From a virus, in IMG/VR virus record IMGVR_UViG_3300044701_002494, positions 1 through 64,000 of that record: a stretch of DNA of 64,000 bases. One strand, given 5' to 3'. How positions within the stretch are numbered: the first letter of the stretch is position 1; every line of letters starts with the position of its first letter. Below the pieces are notes generated by a model that had not been told where the DNA came from, made no database searches, and worked only from the letters and a program-made list of their open reading frames with translations. This document shows, one piece after another, positions 21,983-30,837 of the stretch. The position numbers were made by a program, and so were the translations under genes.

Positions 21983-23290
21983 TTACTTTTTACTCTTTTT
22001 TCTATACTTATTTATGAATTTTATACCATACGCTATAGCGCCTGGTTGAAGATTTTTACTACCAACACCAATTGCTCCAGGAGTCATGTCTGAAAAATGT
22101 TTAAATGCCCCTAAAGTTCCCACTAAAGTATTTGGATGAATAGCATCTCGCATTCTTCTATCCATTCTAACTTCACTATATTCTCTCAAATCTTTAATCC
22201 AAGATTTAAACATTTGCCCAGACTCAGTTACACATATAAGATAATTTGTTCCTCTACGAATAATATTACCAACCAATCCGGTATTTAAATTTTCAACTTT
22301 TTCACCAATTCTAAAAATTGATTCTGCAAGATAATTTTCTCGAAGATTTTGATAATCAAATTTGGGAGCAATTTCCCATAAATTCCAACCTTCTTTAATA
22401 CTCATCGAACCACGAAGAATATCAAATAATTCTTTTGCTTCTGAACGTTTTACTTCTGGAGGAAGACCAGATCTAAAAGTTTTAAAGTCATTCTCTGCTG
22501 CAGCAAGCCTCATTCTTGAAGCAGACATTCCTTCTACGCCAGTCGCATCAGGGTCTCTGTCTCCTGCAGAAACTACTTCAATATTATCAAACTGATACAA
22601 CTTTCCATTATAGTTGTTAGAAAGTTTTTCAAACTCTTTAACTCTGTCAGCACCGCCAATAATTCTTACATTTGTATATCCATCATTGTGTGCCATTCTT
22701 AAGACATCAAAGATGGTTTTAGTATTAGGATCATTTACAATATTACCAGAGTGAGAGGGATAAAACCTCTGCATATATGCAATCTTAGTATCAGGGTCTA
22801 ATGGATTCTTTTTCTTATCTTGACTTCTTGATGGGAATATTAAATATTGACCATCCTCATCTTGTGATGCTGATTGTGCAGCAACATCCATCAGTTGCTG
22901 GTGTCCAATTGTAGGTGGATTAAATCTACCAAAAGCAATAGTCAATGTGCCTTTAGTTTTTTCAACAGGTGGAGGTCCTACTTGTTGAGGAGGTTCTTGT
23001 GCTGCTGCTTGCTGCTCTGGTGCAGGTGCCTGTTGTTGTGTCGCTTGCTGTTTTAACTCTGGATCATTATATCCAGGAGAAGCGATAGTTTTTTCCTTTT
23101 CAGTCTGCTTTGGATCTTTTGCACCAACTCTTTGACGCTTATTGTAAAACTTTAATTTCCCACCTTCCGTTTTAGCAACAAACTCACCTTGACGATCATA
23201 CCAACCACCGTGCCCATCACCAACGAGTCCAAGACGCTGTGCTTGTTGGGATGCAGACGCTTCTGTTAGGAATTGGAAAAAACTTTTCAT
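21983..23290 (-). CDS. nucleotidyltransferase-domain protein with capsid-targeting-like N-terminus
   Basis: Residues 1-11 (MKSFFQFLTEA) match the T4 capsid-targeting peptide pattern, with L-T-E at the cleavage position. Residues 115-260 form a cytidylyltransferase/NMNAT-type domain: GRFNPPTIGH (121-130) carries the (H/T)xGH motif, RIIGGADRV is a core strand, and GMSASRMR matches the ISxxxxR-type motif. Family members join a nucleotide to NMN, pantetheine-phosphate or similar substrates; the substrate here is unknown. A late promoter lies 42 nt upstream. Late timing suggests the enzyme is packaged and ejected. Confidence 0.75.
   Translation of the reverse strand: MKSFFQFLTEASASQQAQRLGLVGDGHGGWYDRQGEFVAKTEGGKLKFYNKRQRVGAKDPKQTEKEKTIASPGYNDPELKQQATQQQAPAPEQQAAAQEPPQQVGPPPVEKTKGTLTIAFGRFNPPTIGHQQLMDVAAQSASQDEDGQYLIFPSRSQDKKKNPLDPDTKIAYMQRFYPSHSGNIVNDPNTKTIFDVLRMAHNDGYTNVRIIGGADRVKEFEKLSNNYNGKLYQFDNIEVVSAGDRDPDATGVEGMSASRMRLAAAENDFKTFRSGLPPEVKRSEAKELFDILRGSMSIKEGWNLWEIAPKFDYQNLRENYLAESIFRIGEKVENLNTGLVGNIIRRGTNYLICVTESGQMFKSWIKDLREYSEVRMDRRMRDAIHPNTLVGTLGAFKHFSDMTPGAIGVGSKNLQPGAIAYGIKFINKYRKKSKK
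22009..22016 (-). promoter_or_regulatory. late promoter CATAAATA
   Basis: One-base variant of the late box, 35 nt before the ATG at 21974 and inside the end of the upstream gene. Confidence 0.6.
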
Positions 23291-23331
23291 TATTTACTTT
23301 AAATTATTTCGCTTAATGCTCTTATATAATG

Positions 23332-23339
23332 TATTTATT
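23332..23339 (-). promoter_or_regulatory. late promoter AATAAATA
   Basis: One-base variant, 42 nt before the ATG at 23290, at the junction with the upstream gene's end. Confidence 0.55.
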
Positions 23340-24263
23340 CTAAACAAATCTTGAGACAGTTCTTCCTCCAATAGGATTGATTGTAATCCTAGCACCCTTT
23401 ATTCCATGATCACTCCTATCTCCTTTATATACTGCTAAAAAAATAGGTTCATAAGATCCAGTTATCCTATCACCATTATAGAGTTTGTGTCCAGAAGAAG
23501 TTAATTCATAATATGTCCCCCTTGACTGTATATCTAAAATTCCTTGCATAGTGACATCTACATTGTTTTCACTATAAGGACCACCATAGTCCTTACCATA
23601 AACTGCTAGTTTTTTTAGATTTTCATCTTGAATTTTTCTCCCAACTGTTGTTGTTGGTGGCATACCATTAGGAAACATATCCCTTAGAGTGTTTATAAAT
23701 GCTTGAGTTTCTGGATGTTCATATATTGTAGGCTCTACTCTTTGAGAAGTTCCAGACCATTGCTGAAATCCTCGTGGACCTTGTCCAGCTTTATGAGAAA
23801 CGTGACCAACATAACCTCCCATACCCAAAAAATGAAAATCACATTTTGGGGTTCCTGGCGTACTCTCACAAAGACCAGTTTGATATGTATTTTTTCCCAC
23901 TTTTAATGGTATAAAATCTTTACCCAACTTATCCATTATTTTTTTTAATTTCTCATTTATTCTTATAACTTCAGCATCTTCTTTTGCAGTAGTTGCTTGC
24001 GTCCTTCCGGAAAACTCAGAGTCTTTATACAATTCAGTCAATCTTATATTTTGCCCATTTTCGGTCAATAAAATTATCGACTGCCCCTGTTTAAATTTAT
24101 TAAAATTCGATATAGAAGTTAAATCTTTTAAAATATTTTTATTTAATTTAACACCTTGCCCGTTACCATTGTCTATCTTAAATTCTTTACCATTACGAAT
24201 TCTAGATATAAAAATATTAAAATTATTCCTCTTCGCAAGTTCAGATATTGATAGAGAAGCCAT
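23340..24263 (-). CDS. late protein of unknown function, 307 aa
   Basis: It starts MASLSISELAKRNNFNIFIS, with I-S-E at residues 6-8, a gp21-type site. The mature part is mixed alpha/beta. It has FHFLGMGGYVGHVSHKAGQG near residue 145, which could be a His/Gly-rich active or metal site, and a C-terminal strand-rich part (ARITINPIGGRTVSRFV). No family is recognised with confidence. A CTAAATA box lies 11 nt upstream. Confidence 0.6.
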   Translation of the reverse strand: MASLSISELAKRNNFNIFISRIRNGKEFKIDNGNGQGVKLNKNILKDLTSISNFNKFKQGQSIILLTENGQNIRLTELYKDSEFSGRTQATTAKEDAEVIRINEKLKKIMDKLGKDFIPLKVGKNTYQTGLCESTPGTPKCDFHFLGMGGYVGHVSHKAGQGPRGFQQWSGTSQRVEPTIYEHPETQAFINTLRDMFPNGMPPTTTVGRKIQDENLKKLAVYGKDYGGPYSENNVDVTMQGILDIQSRGTYYELTSSGHKLYNGDRITGSYEPIFLAVYKGDRSDHGIKGARITINPIGGRTVSRFV

Positions 24264-24273
24264 TTTTTATTTT

Positions 24274-24280
24274 TATTTAG
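24274..24280 (-). promoter_or_regulatory. late-like promoter CTAAATA
   Basis: A variant box between tRNA-Ala and the gene at 23340-24263, only 11 nt before the ATG. Confidence 0.4.
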
Positions 24281-24283
24281 AAT

Positions 24284-24354
24284 GGAAGCATCGAGTCTCG
24301 AACTCGAAACCTCTTGAATGCAAATCAAGTGCTCTACCAATTGAGCTATGCCCC
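24284..24354 (-). tRNA. tRNA-Ala (TGC), isolated
   Basis: A complete minus-strand cloverleaf: acceptor GGGGCAT/ATGCTTC with two G-T pairs, D arm GCTC/GAGC, anticodon stem CTTGA/TCAAG with loop TTTGCAT (anticodon TGC), and T loop TTCGAGA. It sits 23 kb from the main tRNA cluster, between a small gene after mazG and a late gene. A hairpin with a T5 run lies immediately upstream of its 5' end. Confidence 0.92.
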
Positions 24355-24356
24355 AA

Positions 24357-24373
24357 AAACCCCCGAAGGGTTT
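24357..24373 (-). terminator. terminator before tRNA-Ala
   Basis: AAACCC/GGGTTT with a 5-nt loop and T5. It ends the mazG-side operon immediately 5' of the tRNA-Ala gene. Confidence 0.6.
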
Positions 24374-24378
24374 AATAT

Positions 24379-24564
24379 TTAGACTCCAAATACTGTAGCG
24401 ATGTTATCATCGATATCTTGAATTACATTTCGAATATCAGTAATACGAGGAGGCACACTCACTTCATCATAAGTGTATCCTTTCTGCGATTCGAAAAGAA
24501 TTTGACGCACTGCTGCGGCACAGCGAGCATCCATTTTTATTGTTACTTGTTTTTCTTTAGTCAT
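24379..24564 (-). CDS. small protein after mazG, 61 aa
   Basis: The product starts MTKEKQVTIKMDARCAAAVR and continues to YTYDEVSVPPRITDIRNVIQ. Its start overlaps the mazG stop (ATGA). No motif is recognised. It ends next to the terminator in front of tRNA-Ala. Confidence 0.6.
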   Translation of the reverse strand: MTKEKQVTIKMDARCAAAVRQILFESQKGYTYDEVSVPPRITDIRNVIQDIDDNIATVFGV

Positions 24565-24977
24565 CGGTCATCAGCAGCACGGTTTTCGGAGAAGTAAACA
24601 TCAAAAGCACCTTCAGGATAACGCTTCAAGAGTTTTTGAACGTTACGAGCAACGACATCATCCAGAGTTACATCAAGTGCCATACATGCTTGAGCAACAT
24701 ACCACATAATATCTCCTAATTCAATGATCAGGTGCTCACGATTATCTTCATTATAAGGTTTTCCTTGAAATACCATTTTCTTAACAATTTCCATAAACTC
24801 ACCACCTTCGGCATTGATACCAACAGCGGCAGTCAGAAGACGTTCAATGTTTGCACCCTTTTCATCAAGAGCAACCAAACGATCAGAAAGAGCAAGAAAG
24901 TCTTTGGATGCATCAGAAGTTACGGCATCCACAAACTCGGCATACTTATCAAAATTAACGTGTTTTGCAGTTTCCAT
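24561..24977 (-). CDS. mazG: MazG-like nucleotide pyrophosphohydrolase
   Basis: The MazG pattern is present: EGGEFMEIVKKMVF in the first helix and LIIELGDIMWYVAQACMALD in the second, supplying the acidic magnesium ligands. Such enzymes hydrolyse (d)NTPs or alarmones. Cyanophage MazG has been proposed to alter host (p)ppGpp, but biochemical work has favoured dNTP substrates. It overlaps gp41 by TAATG. Confidence 0.85.
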   Translation of the reverse strand: METAKHVNFDKYAEFVDAVTSDASKDFLALSDRLVALDEKGANIERLLTAAVGINAEGGEFMEIVKKMVFQGKPYNEDNREHLIIELGDIMWYVAQACMALDVTLDDVVARNVQKLLKRYPEGAFDVYFSENRAADDR

Positions 24978-26356
24978 TAAAATTTAAATCCTTCAAACGA
25001 CTTTTTGGGTTTTTTGTCTTCATTATCATTATACTCATCATCCTGCCCACTGTCAAGTATGTCATTCTGGGCAGTCTGCTCACAATCATAAAGACGCATT
25101 TTAGCACGGTCAATCCCAACAATAAATCTCTTGTAAATTGTTGGGTCATTATAACGGTTTTTCAATTGCTTTACCATAATTTGACCAAGTTGCTCTAACT
25201 CTTCCGTGCTAATCAGAGCAAACATAAGGTCGGCAGTAGCAGGCAAACCAAATGATTCGGAAGTATCAGTCAATTCCACATCAGAAGACCCAAAACCACT
25301 TCTTGTAGTTTGTGTCGCACTAACAATAGGCACATTGAATTCTACTGCCAAACCACGAAGTTCTTCGGCAATTGCCTTGATATAAGAATAAGAATTCACG
25401 GAAAGGTTTGACTTATACCTACTGGAAGCACATATATTAAGGTAATCAATGAAAATAATATCAGGTCTAAATGACTTCTTGAGAGAAAGTTCATTAAGAA
25501 GTGCCTTAAAGTGTCCTGAATGTGCAGAAGCAGTTGGATATTCTTTGATGACCAAAGAACCTTGTGTCTTCTTTGCAATATTATTTACTTTGTTCTCAAA
25601 CGTTGATCGTGGAAGATCAACCAGTTGCTGAATTGGGATATTGAGAAGATTTGCATCAATTCTTTCTGCAATTCGCTCTTCCGCCATTTCAAGAGTGATG
25701 TAGAGAACGTTCCTGCCTTGCAGTAAGACTGAAGAAGCAACATGGCACATAAAGAGACTTTTTCCAACACCCGTACCAGCAAGAGCGATATTGAGAGTCT
25801 TGCTAGGGAGACCACCTTTAGTGATTTTGTTGAAATATTCCAGATCAAATTCTATCTTATCTTCTTTTCTGTGATAAAACTCATAACGCTCTTCATAATT
25901 TTGTAAGTAATCGTGACCAATATTATTATCAAAACTTACAGAAAGAGCATCAGATAGAATACTAGGAATCGCATCACGATTCTTATTTTCATTATTGCCG
26001 TCTGCAATATGGATTGATTCCATAAGTGCCAAATAGATAGCACGATCTCTACACCACTTTTCAGTCGTATCAAGTAACCATTGCTTTTCTATAGGCGAAT
26101 CATCCAGAGACTTATTGATTTCTCTGACTTCTTTTACTTGCTCTTCAGTTAAATCTGTGCGATTTTCTACCTCAATATTGAGTGCTTCGATGGTGATTGC
26201 TGAACCATATTTGACAATGAATTGAACAATCTCCTCAAAAATGACCTTCTCGGATTTGCTCTCAAAATAATCTGGTTGAATGAAAGGAATGACTTTGCGG
26301 GAATAATCTTCATTGTATATTAAGTTTCTGAGAATTGTAGTCTCAATTCGTTCCAT
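24977..26356 (-). CDS. gp41: replicative DNA helicase, T4 gp41-type
   Basis: A DnaB-like protein with Walker A at LAGTGVGKSLFMCH and Walker B at DIIFIDYLNI, followed by VPIVSATQTTRSGFG. It unwinds DNA ahead of the fork and works with the gp61 primase. The start MERIETTILRNLIY at 26356 is preferred to one 30 nt upstream, because it gives a 14-nt overlap with uvsX. Confidence 0.93.
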   Translation of the reverse strand: MERIETTILRNLIYNEDYSRKVIPFIQPDYFESKSEKVIFEEIVQFIVKYGSAITIEALNIEVENRTDLTEEQVKEVREINKSLDDSPIEKQWLLDTTEKWCRDRAIYLALMESIHIADGNNENKNRDAIPSILSDALSVSFDNNIGHDYLQNYEERYEFYHRKEDKIEFDLEYFNKITKGGLPSKTLNIALAGTGVGKSLFMCHVASSVLLQGRNVLYITLEMAEERIAERIDANLLNIPIQQLVDLPRSTFENKVNNIAKKTQGSLVIKEYPTASAHSGHFKALLNELSLKKSFRPDIIFIDYLNICASSRYKSNLSVNSYSYIKAIAEELRGLAVEFNVPIVSATQTTRSGFGSSDVELTDTSESFGLPATADLMFALISTEELEQLGQIMVKQLKNRYNDPTIYKRFIVGIDRAKMRLYDCEQTAQNDILDSGQDDEYNDNEDKKPKKSFEGFKF

Positions 26357-27350
26357 AAGAGAATTGTTGTTTTGCGGCAGCATCAAGTTGCTGCATTACT
26401 TCTTCCGTAAAATACTGCTCTGGGTTTTTGAGAATTTCCTTACCGTAAATTTTCTTCCCATTGATTTCATATCGACCAGCGACATTCTTCCACATTCCTG
26501 CCTCTTCACCAAGTTCAAGAAGACCATAATACCGATCAAGTCCTCTTTCATCATAGAAAAGACGAATTTCCACATCTTGGTTTTCTTTACTCAAACGAGA
26601 CTTGGCAGTCTTTGCTTTAATAATATTTCCAACAATTTCAGTGCCGTCCTTTTCCTTTTTCTTTGAAAGGTGAATGATTGTAGAAGCAGCATACTTGAGT
26701 CCACTACCACCACCCATTTCTTTTGTGGGTACATAAGCACCAATAACATCATAAGTATGATTTGTCACAATCATTGGAATATTTGCTTGACCCAACTTAA
26801 GAGTAAGCATACGGAAAGCACCCTTAATCAATTGAGATTTAGTCATATCCCTAACTTCTTTATCATTCAAAGCATCATTAATCTCCTTACTTGTAGAAAG
26901 CATTCCTAGAGAATCTAACACAAACATACAAGGATTGCGTTCTCCTTCAGGTTTCTTCATATACAAATCAACTGCTTTTAGTGCCTTACCACGAAACTCT
27001 TCAACAGTAACTACATTAACAACAACTAAACGAGATGTATCAACACCACGACTTTCTAGAAGAGATTTAGTGATAGCAGCCTCAGTGTCAAAGTAGAGAC
27101 AGTAACCATTGGGATTAGAATCAAGAAAGTTCTTAACCACGGCGAGAGAGAAAAAAGTCTTTCCAGTAGAAGACTCTCCAGCAATAGCAGTAATCTTATT
27201 CCCAGATACACCGCCAAATACACTACCTGAAACCAGTGCATTAAGAATGTACGAACCTGTGTCAACATAACTCTCAGTCTCATCAATATCCGATGCTATT
27301 TTAGTATAGTCATCACCAATTTCTTTTACAATATCTTTAAGAAAGTCCAT
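26343..27350 (-). CDS. uvsX: RecA-like recombinase UvsX
   Basis: Walker A is AGESSTGKTFFSLAVV and Walker B is CMFVLDSLGML; MIVTNHTYDVIGAYVPTKEM is the loop following it. UvsX forms filaments for strand exchange and recombination-dependent replication with UvsY and UvsW, both in this window. The stop lies inside gp41. Confidence 0.95.
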   Translation of the reverse strand: MDFLKDIVKEIGDDYTKIASDIDETESYVDTGSYILNALVSGSVFGGVSGNKITAIAGESSTGKTFFSLAVVKNFLDSNPNGYCLYFDTEAAITKSLLESRGVDTSRLVVVNVVTVEEFRGKALKAVDLYMKKPEGERNPCMFVLDSLGMLSTSKEINDALNDKEVRDMTKSQLIKGAFRMLTLKLGQANIPMIVTNHTYDVIGAYVPTKEMGGGSGLKYAASTIIHLSKKKEKDGTEIVGNIIKAKTAKSRLSKENQDVEIRLFYDERGLDRYYGLLELGEEAGMWKNVAGRYEINGKKIYGKEILKNPEQYFTEEVMQQLDAAAKQQFSYGTN

Positions 27351-27477
27351 TATTTTTTTCCTTATTCAAGTAATTTAATTTATATGCCCAAAGTTTGGCG
27401 TGTAAACTAGGATTAGAATTCTTTAATAATAAAATAATTGATTCCAATTCTTGATCATTTATAGGAAGTTTTATCAT
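27337..27477 (-). CDS. small protein, 46 aa, paralogue of its upstream neighbour
   Basis: MIKLPINDQELESIILLLKN resembles MDLPINDEELKTIVNAMYLG in the upstream gene, so the pair arose by tandem duplication. Its start overlaps that stop (ATGA) and its stop lies 14 nt inside uvsX. Function unknown. Confidence 0.65.
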   Translation of the reverse strand: MIKLPINDQELESIILLLKNSNPSLHAKLWAYKLNYLNKEKNNGLS

Positions 27478-27638
27478 GCCACCATCCCATATTCTTCACG
27501 GAGAATTTTTTTATAGGGTAAATTTTTTTCCCTAAGTTCTTTTACAAGCTTAAGTTTTTGATAAAGTGCAGTATCTCCTCCCAAATACATGGCATTGACA
27601 ATTGTTTTCAGTTCTTCATCATTAATAGGCAAATCCAT
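27474..27638 (-). CDS. small protein after DNA polymerase, 54 aa
   Basis: The ORF begins MDLPINDEELKTIVNAMYLG and continues ALYQKLKLVKELREKNLPYK. Its ATG overlaps the gp43 stop in TAATG. It is the longer member of a paralogous pair placed between DNA polymerase and recombinase. Function unknown. Confidence 0.65.
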   Translation of the reverse strand: MDLPINDEELKTIVNAMYLGGDTALYQKLKLVKELREKNLPYKKILREEYGMVA

Positions 27639-30145
27639 TATGAAAAAAATGATTCAAGGTTTACAGTATGGTGAGTTTTCCATCCAATGGCATCAAGAAT
27701 AGATTTCAAAGGTTCCACGAAACTCTTTTCAAATTGTAATTCATAGTCAATGTATTTGTCAAGACCAAGTTCTTTTGGAAAATCTTGAATGAATGAGATA
27801 ATATTCTCTTGAATGATATTTGGTTTTTTCAAGTATATAAACTTAATTTTTTCACCATTACCAATCAAAGAATACTTATTAGTGAGTTTTTTCTCCTTTA
27901 TATAATGATTAAAAAGAAGTGCTCCACGAATATGAATCGGAGTTTTATGAGCATAGATTGTAGAGGATGATTGATACTTACGCACATCAGAAGCAGTTCT
28001 TGGGAAAGCAATTTGCTCTGGTGGAAGTTTTTTGAATTCTTTCCGACATTTATCGATGAAGTTAATCACATCTTCTTCAGTGCTACTCATCATCAACTTC
28101 AAACCATCTTTAATCATTTGGCGGCAAGGTGCTGGAGTAGAAGATTTAACTGCTTCAATACCCATCATTTTCAGTTTAGGTTCTTCATATCGAACACCCT
28201 CACTGTCCCACACATTAAGAATGTATCGTTTCTTTGCGGTCCAAATTCCACGCTCAGCAATGTTCTCACGCTTCATTTGCATCTTTTGATCATAGGCATT
28301 CACATACTCAGCCAATTCTTTGTAGCAACCTTCAATATACTTTTCAAGTTCCACCTTACAGACCTTATCAAGGAACGAAACAATGCCTTCAGTAGTTTTC
28401 TCTCTTCCTTTGTATATACATTCAACCAAAGGGCCCATATTAAGATAAACAGAATCAGTATCTGAAGCAATAACATAATCTTTACCATCCGTTTTTAGAA
28501 TTTTGTTAAGATATTGATTGAGTTTATTTTCAATCCAGCGAATTGCAACCTGTCCTGAAAGTGTAATTGCTTCAGCATTTGCTAATTTGTAATAACGAAA
28601 ATACTGATTACCAATGGCACCATAAGCAGAGTTAAGTTGAATCTTTCTTGCCATCTGAATATTATTACATCTGGCAATCTCTTTTTCTAATTCCTTAGTT
28701 TTTTTCTTTTCATATTCTTGCTTAGCAGCAAGCATTTTCTTTTTGTAAATTGTACGATCTTTATAGATCTTATCCATCAATTCTGGAAGAAATCCACGCA
28801 CATCCTTACGAAACATTGCCCCATTGGCACAGACAGAATAATCTTTGTAAAGTTCAAATGTAATTTCCTGATTGAGAATTTTATCAACAGTTACCGTTGG
28901 ATGTTTTTCTTCGACAAGAGTTTCTGGACTTACATTAAACTGCATAATCAAATGAGGATACAGAGAGTTTAAGTCAAAGTTGACAACCCAATCATACATT
29001 CCAGGAACAGGTTCTTTAACATAAGCACCCGCATATTTTGAATCCTTTTCAGACTTTTCTTTGGGAGGAATTACAATGTTTCTCTTTTTGAGATAATTGT
29101 AAATAATAGTATCCCACATTCTAACCTGAGAAAATACATCAACATAGTTTACCTTAGCATCATATGCCATCGTAATTGCCAACTCAATTAGTTTCATCTT
29201 GTCTTCCAAACGGTCAACAAGTTCCACGTCAATGATGTTATATTCTACAAACTTTTGCCAACCCCTTGTGTAGAAGTCTTTAAAGGTATCAAACTCAGAG
29301 TGGTCTAGTTTTTTCTGTCCTAACTCTACACTTGCGATGTAATCAAGTCGATAAGATTCTTGTGCTTTATAGGTAAATTTCTTGTAGAGATTAAGATAAT
29401 CGAGTTGAGTAATTCCGCCCACATCATATGAAATATGTTTGCGCCCAGCAATATATGTTTCCCTTTCAGTCACAAGACCCCAAGGAGACAACCGCTTCAT
29501 CAACTTTTCACCAAGAATTCTATCAATCCTACGTACAAGATATGGAATATCGTAAAGTTCACTATTCCATCCAGTCACAACTTCTGGAGTATTTGTTTCA
29601 ATCATCCACCAGTTAATAAAGTCATCAAGTAATTCACGCTCTGTCCGGAATCCTTTGTATATGACATTATTCTGTTTATTTGTGAATGGTCCTTTACCCC
29701 AAGTGCGAATTTGTTTTGTAGAATAATCCTGAATAGTAATCAACAATACTTCCTCTGATGCAGATTCTACATCAGGGAATCCATTTTCTGATGCAACCTC
29801 AATGTCCAAAGTCGAAATTTTAACCTTACTAGTGTCAAATTTAATTTCTTCTTCAGGATAGTTTTCTGAAATATATTGGTAAATATACCCAGTGTTTCCA
29901 TAGATTTTAAAGTTTTCTACACCCTCATACCTTTTAATGAATTCACGACAGTCTCTAACACACCCTGGTTGAACTGCTTCAACATATTCACCTTCTAGAG
30001 TTTGATATTTGGTTTTTTTATTAGAGGGAACAAAAAGAGTCGGGTCAAACTTCTCACGAGTCATGAAATGATTTCCATTTTCATAACCACGAACCAAGAA
30101 GTGGTCCCCGACCATTTGCACATTTGTGTAAAATCTTTGAGACAT
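27638..30145 (-). CDS. gp43: family B DNA polymerase, T4 gp43-type
   Basis: The 835-aa product is uninterrupted. Exonuclease motif I is STLDIEVASENGFPD. Polymerase motifs are VNFDLNSLYPHLIMQ (A), LNSAYGAIGNQYFRYY (B) and VIASDTDSVYLN (C). It replicates the phage genome with the gp45 clamp. No intron or intein is present, although this gene is a frequent insertion target in phages. Confidence 0.97.
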   Translation of the reverse strand: MSQRFYTNVQMVGDHFLVRGYENGNHFMTREKFDPTLFVPSNKKTKYQTLEGEYVEAVQPGCVRDCREFIKRYEGVENFKIYGNTGYIYQYISENYPEEEIKFDTSKVKISTLDIEVASENGFPDVESASEEVLLITIQDYSTKQIRTWGKGPFTNKQNNVIYKGFRTERELLDDFINWWMIETNTPEVVTGWNSELYDIPYLVRRIDRILGEKLMKRLSPWGLVTERETYIAGRKHISYDVGGITQLDYLNLYKKFTYKAQESYRLDYIASVELGQKKLDHSEFDTFKDFYTRGWQKFVEYNIIDVELVDRLEDKMKLIELAITMAYDAKVNYVDVFSQVRMWDTIIYNYLKKRNIVIPPKEKSEKDSKYAGAYVKEPVPGMYDWVVNFDLNSLYPHLIMQFNVSPETLVEEKHPTVTVDKILNQEITFELYKDYSVCANGAMFRKDVRGFLPELMDKIYKDRTIYKKKMLAAKQEYEKKKTKELEKEIARCNNIQMARKIQLNSAYGAIGNQYFRYYKLANAEAITLSGQVAIRWIENKLNQYLNKILKTDGKDYVIASDTDSVYLNMGPLVECIYKGREKTTEGIVSFLDKVCKVELEKYIEGCYKELAEYVNAYDQKMQMKRENIAERGIWTAKKRYILNVWDSEGVRYEEPKLKMMGIEAVKSSTPAPCRQMIKDGLKLMMSSTEEDVINFIDKCRKEFKKLPPEQIAFPRTASDVRKYQSSSTIYAHKTPIHIRGALLFNHYIKEKKLTNKYSLIGNGEKIKFIYLKKPNIIQENIISFIQDFPKELGLDKYIDYELQFEKSFVEPLKSILDAIGWKTHHTVNLESFFS

Positions 30146-30399
30146 CAGGCAGTTAATTCAAAATACTTTTCAATAATTTCTTCTTTAGGATCTACGATAG
30201 TAAGTATACTATCAGAATGAATCATCATTTCTCTTTGATCAGTAACATCTGGCCAAGGAGTTAGATTTCCTTCAACATCGATTTTGAATGGATTAATCAG
30301 TTTGCAGTCTGGTTCTCCAAGTTCTGATCCAATTTCAATAATCTCAGTAACAATTACATTATTAACTTTCAATAATAGACATTTGATTGCTTTGTCCAT
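30145..30399 (-). CDS. small conserved protein, Sm-like paralogue A, 84 aa
   Basis: It shares a pattern with the proteins at 30362 and 45633: an N-terminal Lys/Ile strand region, a conserved INPFKI (NP) block, LTPWPDV, then DSILTIVDP and EKYFE near the end. The fold may be Sm/Lsm-like, judged only from strand spacing. It is coupled to gp43 by TGATG, so it is made together with the polymerase. Function unknown. Confidence 0.6.
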   Translation of the reverse strand: MDKAIKCLLLKVNNVIVTEIIEIGSELGEPDCKLINPFKIDVEGNLTPWPDVTDQREMMIHSDSILTIVDPKEEIIEKYFELTA

Positions 30400-30691
30400 T
30401 TATTTTTTCCTCATACATTTGTTTAAGAGAACTAATTGGGTCTACTAAAGTTATAACCCAATCCATTGTTACTAACATTTGCTTGTCTTCTGTAAGGAGA
30501 ATCCAAGGGGTTAACGAAACCTCTACTTTTCCATCATATTCTGGTTCTTCAGATAGAAGAATGCCTTTTTCAGTTAATACTCTGTATGGGTTTTCAAAGA
30601 TATATCCACAAACTTTTTCTTCTGAAATTAGTTCCTTTATATTAGAAAGAACTGTTTCTCCAGATTTTAATAGTGCAAGTTTAATTGACAT
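30362..30691 (-). CDS. small conserved protein, Sm-like paralogue B, 109 aa
   Basis: The sequence shows LALLKSGETVLSNIKELISE, FENPYRVLTEKG, SLTPWILLTED, WVITLVDPISSLKQMYEEK. These blocks align with paralogues A and C in the same order. It is the first gene after the near-perfect sigma70 promoter at 30714-30742 and overlaps paralogue A by 38 nt. A nucleic-acid-binding or regulatory role is possible, with no direct evidence. Confidence 0.6.
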   Translation of the reverse strand: MSIKLALLKSGETVLSNIKELISEEKVCGYIFENPYRVLTEKGILLSEEPEYDGKVEVSLTPWILLTEDKQMLVTMDWVITLVDPISSLKQMYEEKINGQSNQMSIIES

Positions 30692-30713
30692 TTTTTAGTT
30701 TCTCCTTCAACTC

Positions 30714-30742
30714 ATTATACCCAAAAAAAGAGGAGGTGTCAA
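30714..30742 (-). promoter_or_regulatory. consensus sigma70 promoter of the gp43 operon
   Basis: TTGACA (30737-30742), a 17-nt spacer and TATAAT (30714-30719), a perfect consensus on the minus strand. The -35 box overlaps the terminator of hsp20. It should drive paralogues B and A, gp43 and uvsX early. Confidence 0.85.
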
Positions 30743-30764
30743 CTGGATTGTGCCAGTTACCTCC
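30732..30764 (-). terminator. terminator after hsp20
   Basis: The two-part stem GGAGGT...AACTGG/CCAGTT...ACCTCC with a 3-nt bulge is followed by T7. The bulge bases form part of the next promoter's TTGACA. Confidence 0.8.
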
Positions 30765-30837
30765 CCGTCTGCGCCGACGATACAAACTATATAGACAATT
30801 CTTTCTGATAGATTGCGGTCAAATTAGGTATTATTAT

